The translations under genes and the position numbers were made by a program. A stretch of DNA of 32,574 nt from a virus. The notes below the pieces were generated by a model. That model was not told where the DNA came from, did no database searches, and saw nothing but the letters and a program-made list of their open reading frames with translations. Positions 8,169 to 16,451 of this stretch are shown piece by piece. The stretch is taken from positions 1 to 32,574 of IMG/VR virus record IMGVR_UViG_3300008266_000817; one strand, 5' to 3'. Every line of letters starts with the position of its first letter. The first letter of the stretch is position 1.

Positions 8169-9173
8169 ATGACAATTGTCCTAGATGACATATTAGCAAA
8201 GCTAGACCCTAAAACAAGATCAAGAGTTCAGTCTGCAGTAGATGTGCAGGTTGAAAAACAACTTACTCCAAGTATTGGTTTAAACAAAGCCCTAAAAGGC
8301 GGATTTGGATTTGGTAGACAAGTCTTAGTTTGGGGAAACAAGTCTGCTGGAAAGTCTTCCTTCTGTCTACAAATGATAGCGGAAGCACAGAAGAATGGAA
8401 AAACATGTGCCTGGATTGATGCAGAAGCATCTTATGATCAATCGTGGGCAGAAAAACTCGGAGTAGATTCATCAGAATTGATTTACTCATCAGCAAAAAC
8501 TATTAATGACATGGTAGATGTTGCTACACAATTAATGGAGGCAGAAGTAGATATTATTGTAGTTGATTCTATATCCGCTCTTCTTCCCGCCATCTATTTT
8601 GAGAAAGATAGTTCAGAACTCAAGAAGCTTGAGGATACTAAACAAATCGGCGCAGAAGCAAAGGATATGACCCACGCAGTCAAGATGTTAAACTATGCAA
8701 ACAAAAATACATTACTTGTTCTCATTTCACAACAAAGAAACCAATTTGGATCTATGCATGCTAGCCACATACCCACGGGCGGAATGGCAGTTAAATTCTT
8801 TTCCTCTACAGTTGTTAAGCTCTGGTCTTCAGAGGCCGAAGCTAATGCTATTAAAGCTGGCGTTGCGGTTGGTGACAAAATTATTGAACAAAGAGTTGGC
8901 AGACCAGTCAATTGGATTATTGATTACAACAAACTCGGTCCCCCAAATCTATCGGGACAATACGACTTCTACTACCAGGGAGAGTCTGTAGGAATAGATT
9001 ACGTTGGAGAAACTTTAGATGTTGCCGAAATGTATGGCCTTGTAGAAAAGGGTGGCGCATGGTATACAATAGAAGGAGAGCGGCTACAAGGAAGAGCAAA
9101 GGCTGTTCAATATCTACGTGACAATCCAAAAGTCGTAGAGAAATTGACAGAGAAAATCAATGCCAAATCTTAA
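8169..9173 (+). CDS. recA: RecA-like recombinase
   Basis: This 334-residue strand-exchange ATPase has Walker A GNKSAGKS at residues 56-63, the DAEASYD segment (catalytic Glu region) after the second strand, Walker B DIIVVDSISALLP, and an L2-like SQQRNQFGSM stretch. The length matches bacterial RecA (about 340-350), with divergent ends typical of phage homologues. It would load on ssDNA to drive recombination-dependent replication or repair. It heads its own promoter and overlaps the following small gene by 14 nt. Confidence 0.9.
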   Translation: MTIVLDDILAKLDPKTRSRVQSAVDVQVEKQLTPSIGLNKALKGGFGFGRQVLVWGNKSAGKSSFCLQMIAEAQKNGKTCAWIDAEASYDQSWAEKLGVDSSELIYSSAKTINDMVDVATQLMEAEVDIIVVDSISALLPAIYFEKDSSELKKLEDTKQIGAEAKDMTHAVKMLNYANKNTLLVLISQQRNQFGSMHASHIPTGGMAVKFFSSTVVKLWSSEAEANAIKAGVAVGDKIIEQRVGRPVNWIIDYNKLGPPNLSGQYDFYYQGESVGIDYVGETLDVAEMYGLVEKGGAWYTIEGERLQGRAKAVQYLRDNPKVVEKLTEKINAKS

Positions 9174-9342
9174 TGAGTTTATTAGCAAAAAGCCAGAAGA
9201 TCCTAGTCTTCAAAAAGTTGAAGAGCCTAGACCATGTGCTTCTTGCAATAAAGACTCAGAATTTTATTATTGGAATGAGGCTTCTATGGAGATGACTTGG
9301 ACTTGCCCAGACAATCATAAGAATTCTTATAGGATTAATTAA
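9160..9342 (+). CDS. small zinc-ribbon-like protein (60 aa)
   Basis: Two metal-ligand candidates are visible: CASC near residue 27 and CPDNH near residue 50, giving a CxxC...CxxxH arrangement in an otherwise polar protein. It overlaps the end of recA by 14 nt and ends on the first base of the next start codon (TAATG). Its function is unknown; a DNA- or protein-binding role in recombination is a guess from location. Confidence 0.6.
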   Translation: MPNLNEFISKKPEDPSLQKVEEPRPCASCNKDSEFYYWNEASMEMTWTCPDNHKNSYRIN

Positions 9343-9641
9343 TGTCAGAAAGATCTGAAGCTAAGCGTGACGGAGCCAAACAACAAAAGAATAGTGGCAG
9401 GGGGGATTACCAAAAAGGTGATGCTATCTGGAATAAGTTTGTTGTGGACTATAAAGAGTCTAAAAAGTCTGTTGCTCTTTCAAAAGAAATGTGGGCAAAG
9501 GTTTGTACCGACACATTTAAGGTTAGCAGATCAATGCATCCAGTTTTAAAATTAATTATAGGCGAGGGAAATAGCAAGACAAGATTGGCAGTAATAGAAT
9601 GGTCTTTACTGGAACAGTTAATAGAAGGAGAATCCAAATGA
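9342..9641 (+). CDS. small protein with PD-(D/E)XK nuclease-like pattern
   Basis: This 99-residue protein begins with a basic, glycine-containing arm (KRDGAKQQKNSGRGDYQKGDA), then FVVDYKESKKSVAL and a C-terminal helix. The order glycine/lysine arm, GD, then hydrophobic-V-D-x-K resembles the catalytic core of small Hjc/VRR-type resolvase nucleases (E..GD..(D/E)xK). The surroundings (recA, a Cas4-like nuclease, a RuvC-like resolvase) fit. The match is a pattern only; the protein could also be a non-catalytic DNA-binding protein. Confidence 0.45.
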   Translation: MSERSEAKRDGAKQQKNSGRGDYQKGDAIWNKFVVDYKESKKSVALSKEMWAKVCTDTFKVSRSMHPVLKLIIGEGNSKTRLAVIEWSLLEQLIEGESK

Positions 9642-9796
9642 AAGAAATTTTAATGACAACATTTGTAGGGGCTATGGTTGGCGGAATATTTAGCTTATTT
9701 AAGTTGCCTATCCCTGCACCGCCAGTATTCGCTGGACTTATGGGTATTGTTGGGCTTTGGATTGGATATGCCCTTGTGACTAAGGTAATGTCATGA
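9638..9796 (+). CDS. XapX-domain small membrane protein
   Basis: From the ATG at 9638, supported by GAAGGAG at 9624-9630 and ATGA overlap with the previous gene, this 52-residue protein has two membrane helices joined by LPIPAPPVFAGLMGIVG. That PAPP-x-AGLMG turn is the hallmark of the XapX/DUF1427 family, small inner-membrane proteins of unknown biochemical role. An in-frame TTG start 39 nt upstream exists but is less likely because it lacks the ribosome site. Confidence 0.75.
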   Translation: MKEILMTTFVGAMVGGIFSLFKLPIPAPPVFAGLMGIVGLWIGYALVTKVMS

Positions 9797-10128
9797 GCGA
9801 TAAGAATACCTTAGAATTAATTAACGATATTACAGAGTTCAATGATCTTCATGAGTATATGAAAGATCAGCATTTGGATAAAGCCTTGGCCATTACAGTT
9901 AAACTGCTCATGAGTCCAGATGTCCCACCCACTAAAGCTCCAAGCCTTATTATAGAACTTCAAGCCTTATCTACAAAGTTTTCTATGCTTGCTGCGGTTT
10001 ACTCTACCATAGCAAAAGATAAAGCTGGAACAATTAATAACAATAAAAAGAATGTATACTATTCAGCAAAGGAGTCGATAGATAAACTTGTAGATGCACT
10101 CAAGTATATCGTTCGTTATAATGGCTAG
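9793..10128 (+). CDS. conserved hypothetical phage protein (111 aa)
   Basis: This all-helical protein overlaps the XapX gene by ATGA and the downstream nuclease gene by 8 nt. The segments (LHEYMKDQHLDKALAITVKLL, APSLIIELQALSTKFSMLAAVYSTIAK, SAKESIDKLVDALKYIVRYNG) read as three long amphipathic helices, a bundle or dimeric coiled coil. Tight coupling to the Cas4/RecB-like nuclease suggests it may be a partner or DNA-binding helper of that enzyme. No signature motif is recognised. Confidence 0.6.
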   Translation: MSDKNTLELINDITEFNDLHEYMKDQHLDKALAITVKLLMSPDVPPTKAPSLIIELQALSTKFSMLAAVYSTIAKDKAGTINNNKKNVYYSAKESIDKLVDALKYIVRYNG

Positions 10129-10903
10129 AGAAATTGTAAAGAATTTAAAATTTAAAAAGTATGAAGGTAAATTTGATCCAAAAGAATTTGCCAAGATGCT
10201 AGATGATGCCTACCTTGCCACAAAGCGGGCAGATGGCGACATGACAAAATATACTTTTAGTCCAAGTAGTTTTGGATATGGTCATGGCAATTGCCCAAGA
10301 TATTGGTATATGGCATTTAGTGGAGCTAATTTTGTAGACAATAATGATGCACAGGCAGTTGCTAATATGGCTAATGGAACCTTGGCCCACGAAAGAATAC
10401 AAAATCTAATTAATAAAATGGGCGGGCCAATAAAATCAGTAGAAACAGAAATTGAAATAAAGAACGAGTATCCACCCATTAGAGGATTCATGGATCTTAT
10501 AATTAACTGGGATGATGAGAATGTAATCGGTGAAATTAAGACGGCTAAGCAAGAAGTTTGGGATGTAAGACAGGCAGAGATGGCTCCTTCAGCAAATCAC
10601 CTTCTTCAACTTTTAACATATATGAAACTAAAAGATGTCAAGGAAGCATTCTTTCTTTATGAGAATAAAAATACTCAAGAGCTCCTTATCATACCAGTTC
10701 AAATGAATGCCAAGAACAAGGAGATAATTGAAGAATTGTTCCTGTGGCTATGCGAAGTATATGACAATTTTAAAGATGGGGATATTCCAATTAGGCCATT
10801 TGAGAAAACAAGTTATGCTTGTAAGGGTTGCCCAATTAAAAAAGAATGCTGGAAGGGCGAGACTGGCACAGTACAAATAGAAGCATACAAGGTTCCCAAG
10901 TAA
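10121..10903 (+). CDS. Cas4/RecB-type PD-(D/E)XK exonuclease with Fe-S cysteines
   Basis: From the ATG at 10121 the protein has 260 residues. The RecB-nuclease motifs are in order: GTLAH (H90), GFMDL (D125), GEIKT (E138, K140) and QLLTY. Four cysteines, C58 (NCPRYWY) and C234, C237, C243 (CKGCPIKKEC), bracket the nuclease as in Cas4/AddB-type Fe-S nucleases. It would resect DNA ends for RecA-mediated recombination or packaging repair. The start overlaps the previous gene through ATGGCTAG; an in-frame ATG 27 nt upstream is possible but neither has a clear ribosome site. No CRISPR or cas1/cas2 is nearby. Confidence 0.85.
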   Translation: MAREIVKNLKFKKYEGKFDPKEFAKMLDDAYLATKRADGDMTKYTFSPSSFGYGHGNCPRYWYMAFSGANFVDNNDAQAVANMANGTLAHERIQNLINKMGGPIKSVETEIEIKNEYPPIRGFMDLIINWDDENVIGEIKTAKQEVWDVRQAEMAPSANHLLQLLTYMKLKDVKEAFFLYENKNTQELLIIPVQMNAKNKEIIEELFLWLCEVYDNFKDGDIPIRPFEKTSYACKGCPIKKECWKGETGTVQIEAYKVPK

Positions 10904-11187
10904 TGATTTGTGCAAATAAAGAATGCCCAAATGGCAAAGAGTTTACCCCAAAAACACATAATCAAAAGTATTGTTCAGATGAATGCTGCCGAATTGCTAC
11001 AAATAGAAGGATTATGGAAAAGTATTATGAAAAGAAAGCAATTAGGGGCGGGGCAAAAAGGTCATGCGTTAAATGTAATTCCAGGTTAAGCAGATACAAT
11101 GAATCTAATATTTGTGCGGCATGTCAAAAGAAAGTAGACATTTCTCAGAAGTCCAAGCTATTAAGGATGATAGATGAAATTAACTGA
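10903..11187 (+). CDS. double zinc-ribbon protein (94 aa)
   Basis: It starts at the TAATG overlap with the nuclease gene. Two Cys clusters are seen: an N-terminal CxxxxC...YCSDEC ribbon (residues 3-30) of the kind found in rRNA- and DNA-binding small proteins, and a C-terminal CVKC...CAAC ribbon (about residues 58-78). A basic helix (IATNRRIMEKYYEKKAIR) joins them. It probably binds nucleic acid. It overlaps the RuvC-like gene by 14 nt, which suggests co-translation with the recombination enzymes. Confidence 0.65.
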   Translation: MICANKECPNGKEFTPKTHNQKYCSDECCRIATNRRIMEKYYEKKAIRGGAKRSCVKCNSRLSRYNESNICAACQKKVDISQKSKLLRMIDEIN

Positions 11188-11740
11188 TTTAATTAAGACT
11201 AAGGCTAATAGAGTACTTGGTATAGATGCCTCTACAAATTCCGTCGCATTTTGTTTAATGGAAGATAACAAGCCAGTCAAATGGGGAAAGATAGAATTAA
11301 CTGGGGCTAATATATATGAAAAGATATATGATGCTAAAGTTAAAACTTCGGTTATGCTAGATGAATTAAAAAGTGATTATATTGCCGTAGAAGGAGCAAT
11401 CCTTGTCAGATCCCCAGATGCCGTGATAAAATTATCCTATGTATATGGTGTCGTTATCGCTGAGCTTATGTCTACTGGTGCTTCCGTTATTACTATATCC
11501 CCTAGTTCTTGGCAGGCATATATTGGAAATAAGAACCCAACCAAAGAAGAAAAGGCGGCTATCAGAGTAAACAATCCAGGATACGCAGACTCTTGGTATA
11601 AAACTCAATTACGTAATATGCGTAAACAAAGAACAGTTGACTACTTCAACAACAAATACAATCTTTCATTAACAGATTATGACGTAGCAGATTCATTTGG
11701 AATTGCTCATTATGCTAACAAGGTATTAACAGAACGATGA
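11174..11740 (+). CDS. RuvC-like Holliday junction resolvase
   Basis: This 188-residue RNase H-fold nuclease has an AAGGA site before its ATG. The acidic catalytic residues are in the family order: D18 in VLGIDAST, E73 in YIAVEGAI, and D170/D173 in DYDVADSFGIAHY. A basic stretch (about residues 120-150) would contact DNA. It would cut four-way or branched junctions before packaging. Length and motif order match cellular RuvC (about 170-190 aa). It is coupled to the downstream HTH microprotein by ATGA. Confidence 0.85.
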   Translation: MKLTDLIKTKANRVLGIDASTNSVAFCLMEDNKPVKWGKIELTGANIYEKIYDAKVKTSVMLDELKSDYIAVEGAILVRSPDAVIKLSYVYGVVIAELMSTGASVITISPSSWQAYIGNKNPTKEEKAAIRVNNPGYADSWYKTQLRNMRKQRTVDYFNNKYNLSLTDYDVADSFGIAHYANKVLTER

Positions 11741-11877
11741 AACTATATAAGAGCAAAGACTGGCTATACAGACGATACGTTGTCCAGCGTAAGACTATGG
11801 AAGAAATAGCAAAAGAGTGTGGCGTAACAACTATGACCATATACAGGTCTCTTAAAGATCACGGGCTTATAAAATGA
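11737..11877 (+). CDS. 46-aa homeodomain-like HTH microprotein
   Basis: This ORF overlaps the resolvase stop by ATGA and the glycosyltransferase start by ATGA. The sequence (DWLYRRYVVQRKT-MEEIAKECGVTTMTIYRSL) is a complete helix-turn-helix of the Hin/resolvase or sigma-70 region-4 type. It is large enough only for DNA binding. It may regulate phage transcription or assist the resolvase; the target is unknown. Confidence 0.7.
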   Translation: MKLYKSKDWLYRRYVVQRKTMEEIAKECGVTTMTIYRSLKDHGLIK

Positions 11878-12569
11878 TATTTACACATAAGGTATTTCAT
11901 CTAGATTCAGACTCAGAAAGAGATTCGCTAGTAAAATCAATAAACATTTATTTGTCAAAGTATTCTGTTGAGATGAAAACACCAACCATACAGATAAGTT
12001 CTGATGAAGATTTACACAGCTTCTATACTCATAATCCAGATTTTAATATTGATCCTAATGGATATAATTTACATGGAGTTCAAGGATGGAAATATGGAGA
12101 GCTGGGAATATGGGCGAGCAATTATATAGCATGGAAAAACTTTTTAAAAACAGATAGCGATTATTTAATATTGATGGAAGATGATATTGACTTTAATCAA
12201 GATTTTTTTCTTTTATTAGAAAAATATTTGGATGAATTACCAGAAGGATGGGAATTCTTTTCTTTCTTTAGTCCAGCTGATCAGCATCACAAGTATAATG
12301 CCTCTATTTCTTGGGGGGAAAACACATCTTTTATTTATCAAGACTGGTCTTGCCTTTGCTATATCCTAAGCAGAAAAGGCGCTGAAAAAAGTTTAGCTAT
12401 GATGAATAATAAAGTTAGTCTACCTCTTGATTGGTTTTTTTATAGACAAAAAGAAAAGTTTTATGGATACTCAATAAAGCCAGATAGCCCAAAAGGCTGT
12501 ACGCTGGCAAGTCTTGAATCAACATTTCAAGGAAAACATGAAAGGAGAATTATAAATGGGATTTTCTGA
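11874..12569 (+). CDS. GT25-family-like glycosyltransferase
   Basis: This 231-residue protein shows the pattern of glycosyltransferase family 25: GELGIWASNYIAWKNFL, then YLILMEDDIDF with EDD at residues 102-104 as the metal/nucleotide-sugar site, and a later CYILSRKGAEKSL segment. Such enzymes transfer galactose-type sugars to glycans or hydroxylysine. It is the first of three consecutive sugar-related genes. Likely targets are the virion surface or the host envelope; the sequence cannot say which. Confidence 0.75.
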   Translation: MIFTHKVFHLDSDSERDSLVKSINIYLSKYSVEMKTPTIQISSDEDLHSFYTHNPDFNIDPNGYNLHGVQGWKYGELGIWASNYIAWKNFLKTDSDYLILMEDDIDFNQDFFLLLEKYLDELPEGWEFFSFFSPADQHHKYNASISWGENTSFIYQDWSCLCYILSRKGAEKSLAMMNNKVSLPLDWFFYRQKEKFYGYSIKPDSPKGCTLASLESTFQGKHERRIINGIF

Positions 12570-13068
12570 TCCAACAAACAAGCCATGGACTCAGCAAAAA
12601 ATAGCTGAACTTAATCCTAAAACTGTTTTAGACGTGGGCGCAGGTCAAGGAGTTTACTTAAATTTAATAAGAGATTCGTTAGGGGAGGATGTAAAGATTA
12701 ACGCAGTAGAAGTATGGCCTCCATATATAGAGCAATTTAATTTAAGAAATAGATATGATAATCTGTTTGATATAGATGTTAGAGACATGGAAAGTTTTGA
12801 CTACGATTTAGTTATTTTAGGAGATGTCCTAGAGCATATGCCAGAGCCAGATGCTATCAAGTTGTGGGATAGAATATCTAAAGAGGCCAAATATGCAATT
12901 ATATCTATTCCAATAATACATTATCATCAAGATGCAATTAATGGAAATCCATATGAGGTACATGTGGATGAAGACTGGAATACAGAAAGAGTTCTAAAAA
13001 GTTTTCATAGCATTATTGAGCATATAGAATTTCCAGTTACTGGAGTATTTGTGGCGAGATTTAAATGA
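12556..13068 (+). CDS. SAM-dependent class I methyltransferase
   Basis: This 170-residue protein has an AAAGGAG site before its ATG. Motif I VLDVGAGQG (residues 24-32) binds S-adenosylmethionine; DLVILGDVLEHMP is the motif IV/post-IV segment of the methyltransferase 11 group. No DNA-methylase NPPY/DPPY motif is present, so a small molecule, sugar or protein substrate is more likely than DNA. It lies between two glycosyltransferases, pointing to methylation of a glycan. Confidence 0.8.
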   Translation: MGFSDPTNKPWTQQKIAELNPKTVLDVGAGQGVYLNLIRDSLGEDVKINAVEVWPPYIEQFNLRNRYDNLFDIDVRDMESFDYDLVILGDVLEHMPEPDAIKLWDRISKEAKYAIISIPIIHYHQDAINGNPYEVHVDEDWNTERVLKSFHSIIEHIEFPVTGVFVARFK

Positions 13069-13778
13069 TACCAAAAATTATTTGGCAAACATATAAAGAC
13101 CCTTATAATGTATTGCCACAATATCAAAAAGATGCTACTCAAACATGGAAAGATTTAAACCCAGAATATGAATGGCACTACATGGATGACTCTCAGGCAA
13201 AAGAATTTATATATTCTGAATACGGACAAGAGTGGTTAGACATTTTTAATAATTGTCCAGTTGGAGTAATGCGTGGCGATCTTTGGAGATATTTAGTTAT
13301 ATATGCATTCGGTGGAGTCTATTCAGATCTAGATACACTTTGCTTATCTTCAATAGACAACTGGCTTTTAAATGATAAAGAATTTATTGTATGTCCAGAG
13401 ACTAGCGAACATTTTTGTCAATGGACATTTGCAGCAACCGCAGGAAATCCTATATTAAAATCAGTTTTATATGAAATTAAAGAAGCGTTTAAGAATCCAA
13501 TATATGGACAACCTCATTTTGTACACAGTATGACTGGACCATCAATTTGGACTAAAGGGATATTAAAGGCATTAGATCTAAATGTATCAAATTTAATTGA
13601 TGATTACCTATTGATAAATTCTTCGGATAATGCTAAACTTTATAACTTCCATAATTATGGCGGAGAAGAATGGAGAAAATTTCATTTTGTAGATGTTAAG
13701 CATATATATGGGAGTCAAAATTGGAAAGATGGATATGTTCAATGGATTGAAGATCCACTAGTGAAAGGTACGAGATAA
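13065..13778 (+). CDS. GT32-type glycosyltransferase with DXD motif
   Basis: This 237-residue enzyme opens with IPKIIWQTYKD, the typical start of the OCH1/Gly_transf_sug (GT32) family, and has RGDLWRYLVIYAFGGVYSDLD with DLD at residues 88-90 as the Mn2+/nucleotide-sugar motif. It probably adds a hexose to an acceptor glycan. It overlaps the methyltransferase by ATGA and abuts the next gene, so the sugar genes are co-translated. Confidence 0.85.
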   Translation: MIPKIIWQTYKDPYNVLPQYQKDATQTWKDLNPEYEWHYMDDSQAKEFIYSEYGQEWLDIFNNCPVGVMRGDLWRYLVIYAFGGVYSDLDTLCLSSIDNWLLNDKEFIVCPETSEHFCQWTFAATAGNPILKSVLYEIKEAFKNPIYGQPHFVHSMTGPSIWTKGILKALDLNVSNLIDDYLLINSSDNAKLYNFHNYGGEEWRKFHFVDVKHIYGSQNWKDGYVQWIEDPLVKGTR

Positions 13779-14101
13779 TGTTAGAACCAGTATTTCCAGA
13801 TTCACCACAGTTTAAATGTGAAGATTTATATTTATTAACTGTAGGTACAGAAGCAGGCAGAGAGATATTTGAAACCTGCCACGAAATTGCACACATGCTA
13901 GTCAAGAAGAATATTGCCTACGGCAACTCAGCCTTAGACCCTGTGCGTATATTTTCGAAGGCGGGACCAAGAGAACAACTCCACGTCAGAATTGATGATA
14001 AATTAAATAGATTAATGAAAGGCACCGAATATCCAGGCGATAATGATATCGATGATTTAATTGGATATTTAATATTACTAAAAGTCGCTAAATCCATTTG
14101 A
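13778..14101 (+). CDS. nucleotide-modification-associated (Nmad1/DUF1599-like) protein
   Basis: This 107-residue protein has the segment KKNIAYGNSALDPVRIFSKAGPREQLHVRIDDKLNRL and then DDLIGYLILLKVA. The order YGNS...F....RIDDKL.R...D...DLIGYL matches the phage DUF1599/Nmad1 group, proposed to act on nucleotides or modified bases. No other hypermodification enzyme is recognised nearby, so the substrate is open. It ends just before the terminase promoter. Confidence 0.55.
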   Translation: MLEPVFPDSPQFKCEDLYLLTVGTEAGREIFETCHEIAHMLVKKNIAYGNSALDPVRIFSKAGPREQLHVRIDDKLNRLMKGTEYPGDNDIDDLIGYLILLKVAKSI

Positions 14102-14126
14102 TATTTTAGTTGACTAAGAGTACAAT
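14098..14126 (+). promoter_or_regulatory. terminase operon promoter, predicted leaderless
   Basis: TTGATA (14098-14103), 17 bp, TACAAT (14121-14126). The ATG at 14135 lies 8 nt after the -10 box, so transcription should start at or within 1-2 nt of the start codon. No Shine-Dalgarno sequence is present. The -35 lies in the loop between CTAAA (14088-14092) and TTTAG (14105-14109). Confidence 0.75.
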
Positions 14127-14134
14127 GGTTACAT

Positions 14135-14671
14135 ATGGACATTGAATTAGCTGATCATTTTGATCGCATGAATAAGGTTGTTGAGGAATTACTTAAGGGA
14201 AATAACCCTACCCAGATTGCCGCCCTGACGGGTTTTAAGCGGGCAGAAGTGTTAGGGTATATAGATGAGTGGAAAGATGTCGTTAAAAACGATTCTGGGG
14301 CCCGTGAGAGGGCAAAGCAGGCCATCTCTGGAGCAGACCAACACTACGCTATGCTTATTAAAGAGGCGTGGAAGACCGTAGAGGACGCAGACCAAGCAGG
14401 TCAATTAAACGTCAAGGCTACCGCCCTAAAATTAATTGCAGACATTGAAGGCAAAAGAATTGGCATGCTGCAAGAGGTTGGCTTATTGGACAATGTGGAA
14501 TTGGCAAATCAAATTGCGGAGACGGAACGCAAGCAAGAAATTTTGGTTGGTATACTAAAGGATGTCTCAGCAGAATATCCGCAGGTAAGAAAAGAAATTA
14601 TGCGTAGACTTGCACAGATAACTGGAGTTGTAGAACCTATAGAGATAATTGAGGAAGCTAGTGGATCTTGA
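14135..14671 (+). CDS. terminase small subunit (TerS)-like
   Basis: This 178-residue protein has an N-terminal HTH (about residues 20-50, GNNPTQIAALTGFKRAEVLGYIDEW), then long charged helices suited to oligomerisation. This is the layout of small terminases, which recognise phage DNA and feed it to the large subunit. It directly precedes and overlaps the large terminase gene. Identification rests on domain order and position, since TerS sequences diverge widely. Confidence 0.75.
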   Translation: MDIELADHFDRMNKVVEELLKGNNPTQIAALTGFKRAEVLGYIDEWKDVVKNDSGARERAKQAISGADQHYAMLIKEAWKTVEDADQAGQLNVKATALKLIADIEGKRIGMLQEVGLLDNVELANQIAETERKQEILVGILKDVSAEYPQVRKEIMRRLAQITGVVEPIEIIEEASGS

Positions 14672-16451
14672 TTTTTCAGATCTCATTGATATCCTAGACG
14701 GAGAGGAATTTGATGAAAGACCAGTCGATTTACGAACATTTGTCACAGGAACAAATTATCTTGGACTCCCGCCACTTTCGGAGTACCAACATACGCTCAT
14801 CGAAAAAAGCTCTCAGATCTATAAAGAATCCACTCTTATTAAATTATTTGGAGAAGAAGAAGGCCGACGTCGCTTCAAGCAAACCTGTAACGAAGTAATT
14901 GCACAATTAGGAAAAGGTAGCGGCAAAGATTATTGCTCAACAATTGCAGTATCTTATATGGTTTACTTGTTGCTCTGCTTGAAAGACCCAGCAACATATT
15001 ATGGAAAACCTCCTGGAGATTCAATAGATATTCTTAATATTGCTATTAACGCACAGCAGGCAAACAATGTTTTCTTTAAAGGATTTAAAACTAGAATAGA
15101 TAGATCGCCTTGGTTTATTGGTAAGTATGAAGCAAAGGCTTCTGAGATGAAATTTAACAAGGCAATAACCGTTCACTCTGGACACTCTGAGCGTGAGGCG
15201 TGGGAAGGTTATAACGTAATAGCAGTTATCCTTGATGAAATTTCAGGATTTGCTACAGAGAATACAACTGGGCATGACCAAGCAAAAACAGCAGATGCAA
15301 TATACGATATGTATAGAGGATCGGTAGTTTCACGTTTCCCAGACTACGGAAAGGTTATTCTTTTGTCCTTCCCCCGTTTTAAGAATGATCCAATACAAAA
15401 GTTTTATAATTCTGTTATAGCTGAAAAAGAAGTAATCCTAAGAAATAAAGTCTTAAAGATGGACGAAGGTTTGCCAGACGGCACAGAAGGAAATGAAATT
15501 GAGGTGGAGTGGGAAGAAGATAATATTATTTCCTATAAGATACCTAAAGTATATGCATTAAAAAGACCTACATGGGAAGTCAATCCAACTAAAACAATAG
15601 ATAACTTTAAAGTAGAATTTTATAAGAATATGCCAGATGCTATGGGAAGATTTGCATGTATGCCATCAGAAGCAATTGATGCATTTTTTAAATCTCGTGA
15701 GAAGGTTGAGCGGGCATTTAACAATATGTCCTTAGCCGTAGATAATTTTGGCAGATTTGAAAACTGGTTTTTGCCAGACCCAGATAAAGAATATTTTATA
15801 CATGTAGACTTGGCACAAAAACATGACCATTGTGCTGTGTCTATGGCACATGTTCAAAAATGGGTTAATGTTAAAGTAACTGATACATACTCACAGCCTG
15901 CCCCAATTGTAGAAGTTGACGCAGTAAGATACTGGACACCGACTTCAGATAAGTCCGTAGACTTCACAGAGGTTAAAGATTATATTCTATCTTTAAGAAC
16001 AAAAGGATTTAAGATAAGAGTCTGCACATTTGATCGCTGGAACTCTCACGATATGATGCAGCAATTAAAACAATATGGAATAAATACAGAGACTTTATCT
16101 GTAGCCAAAAAACATTACGACGATATGGCAATGGTGATTGCTGAGGATAGGTTGAGCGGACCACATATTAAGCTTTTAATTGATGAGCTTTTACAGCTTA
16201 GGATTATGAGAGATAGGGTAGACCATCCAAGAAAAGGTTCAAAAGACTTGGCGGATGCAGTTTGTGGTTCTATATATAACGCTATAAGTAGAACTAGATT
16301 TGAAAGTAATGAAGAAATTGATGTGCATACCTATGATTCATTAATGCGTAGGCCATCAAAAGAGCAGGATGAAATTGTATTAAATATGGTTAGGCCGCCA
16401 AGAATGCCTTCAAAATTGGCAGACGCTTTAGAGGGTATGGAGATACTGTGA
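14661..16451 (+). CDS. terminase large subunit (ATPase-nuclease)
   Basis: The motor packages DNA into proheads. The chosen GTG start at 14661 has GAGGA just upstream; a TTG 12 nt earlier is in frame but lacks that spacing. In the 596-residue product, the Walker A-like GKGSGKD is at 84-90, Walker B VIAVILDEISG has D192 and E193, and the RNase H-like nuclease shows D383 (FIHVDLAQKHDH) and D529/D532 (KDLADAV). The length is typical. It overlaps TerS by 11 nt and the next gene by GTGA. No portal gene follows, which is unusual. Confidence 0.9.
   Translation: MDLDFSDLIDILDGEEFDERPVDLRTFVTGTNYLGLPPLSEYQHTLIEKSSQIYKESTLIKLFGEEEGRRRFKQTCNEVIAQLGKGSGKDYCSTIAVSYMVYLLLCLKDPATYYGKPPGDSIDILNIAINAQQANNVFFKGFKTRIDRSPWFIGKYEAKASEMKFNKAITVHSGHSEREAWEGYNVIAVILDEISGFATENTTGHDQAKTADAIYDMYRGSVVSRFPDYGKVILLSFPRFKNDPIQKFYNSVIAEKEVILRNKVLKMDEGLPDGTEGNEIEVEWEEDNIISYKIPKVYALKRPTWEVNPTKTIDNFKVEFYKNMPDAMGRFACMPSEAIDAFFKSREKVERAFNNMSLAVDNFGRFENWFLPDPDKEYFIHVDLAQKHDHCAVSMAHVQKWVNVKVTDTYSQPAPIVEVDAVRYWTPTSDKSVDFTEVKDYILSLRTKGFKIRVCTFDRWNSHDMMQQLKQYGINTETLSVAKKHYDDMAMVIAEDRLSGPHIKLLIDELLQLRIMRDRVDHPRKGSKDLADAVCGSIYNAISRTRFESNEEIDVHTYDSLMRRPSKEQDEIVLNMVRPPRMPSKLADALEGMEIL

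Noticed and set aside
10121-10903. CRISPR-Cas association of the Cas4-like nuclease
   Set aside because: No repeat-spacer array and no cas1/cas2 genes are present; the context is phage recombination.
14110-14126. TTGACT at 14110 as -35 for the terminase promoter
   Set aside because: Only 5 bp separate it from TACAAT; TTGATA at 14098 has the correct 17-bp spacing.
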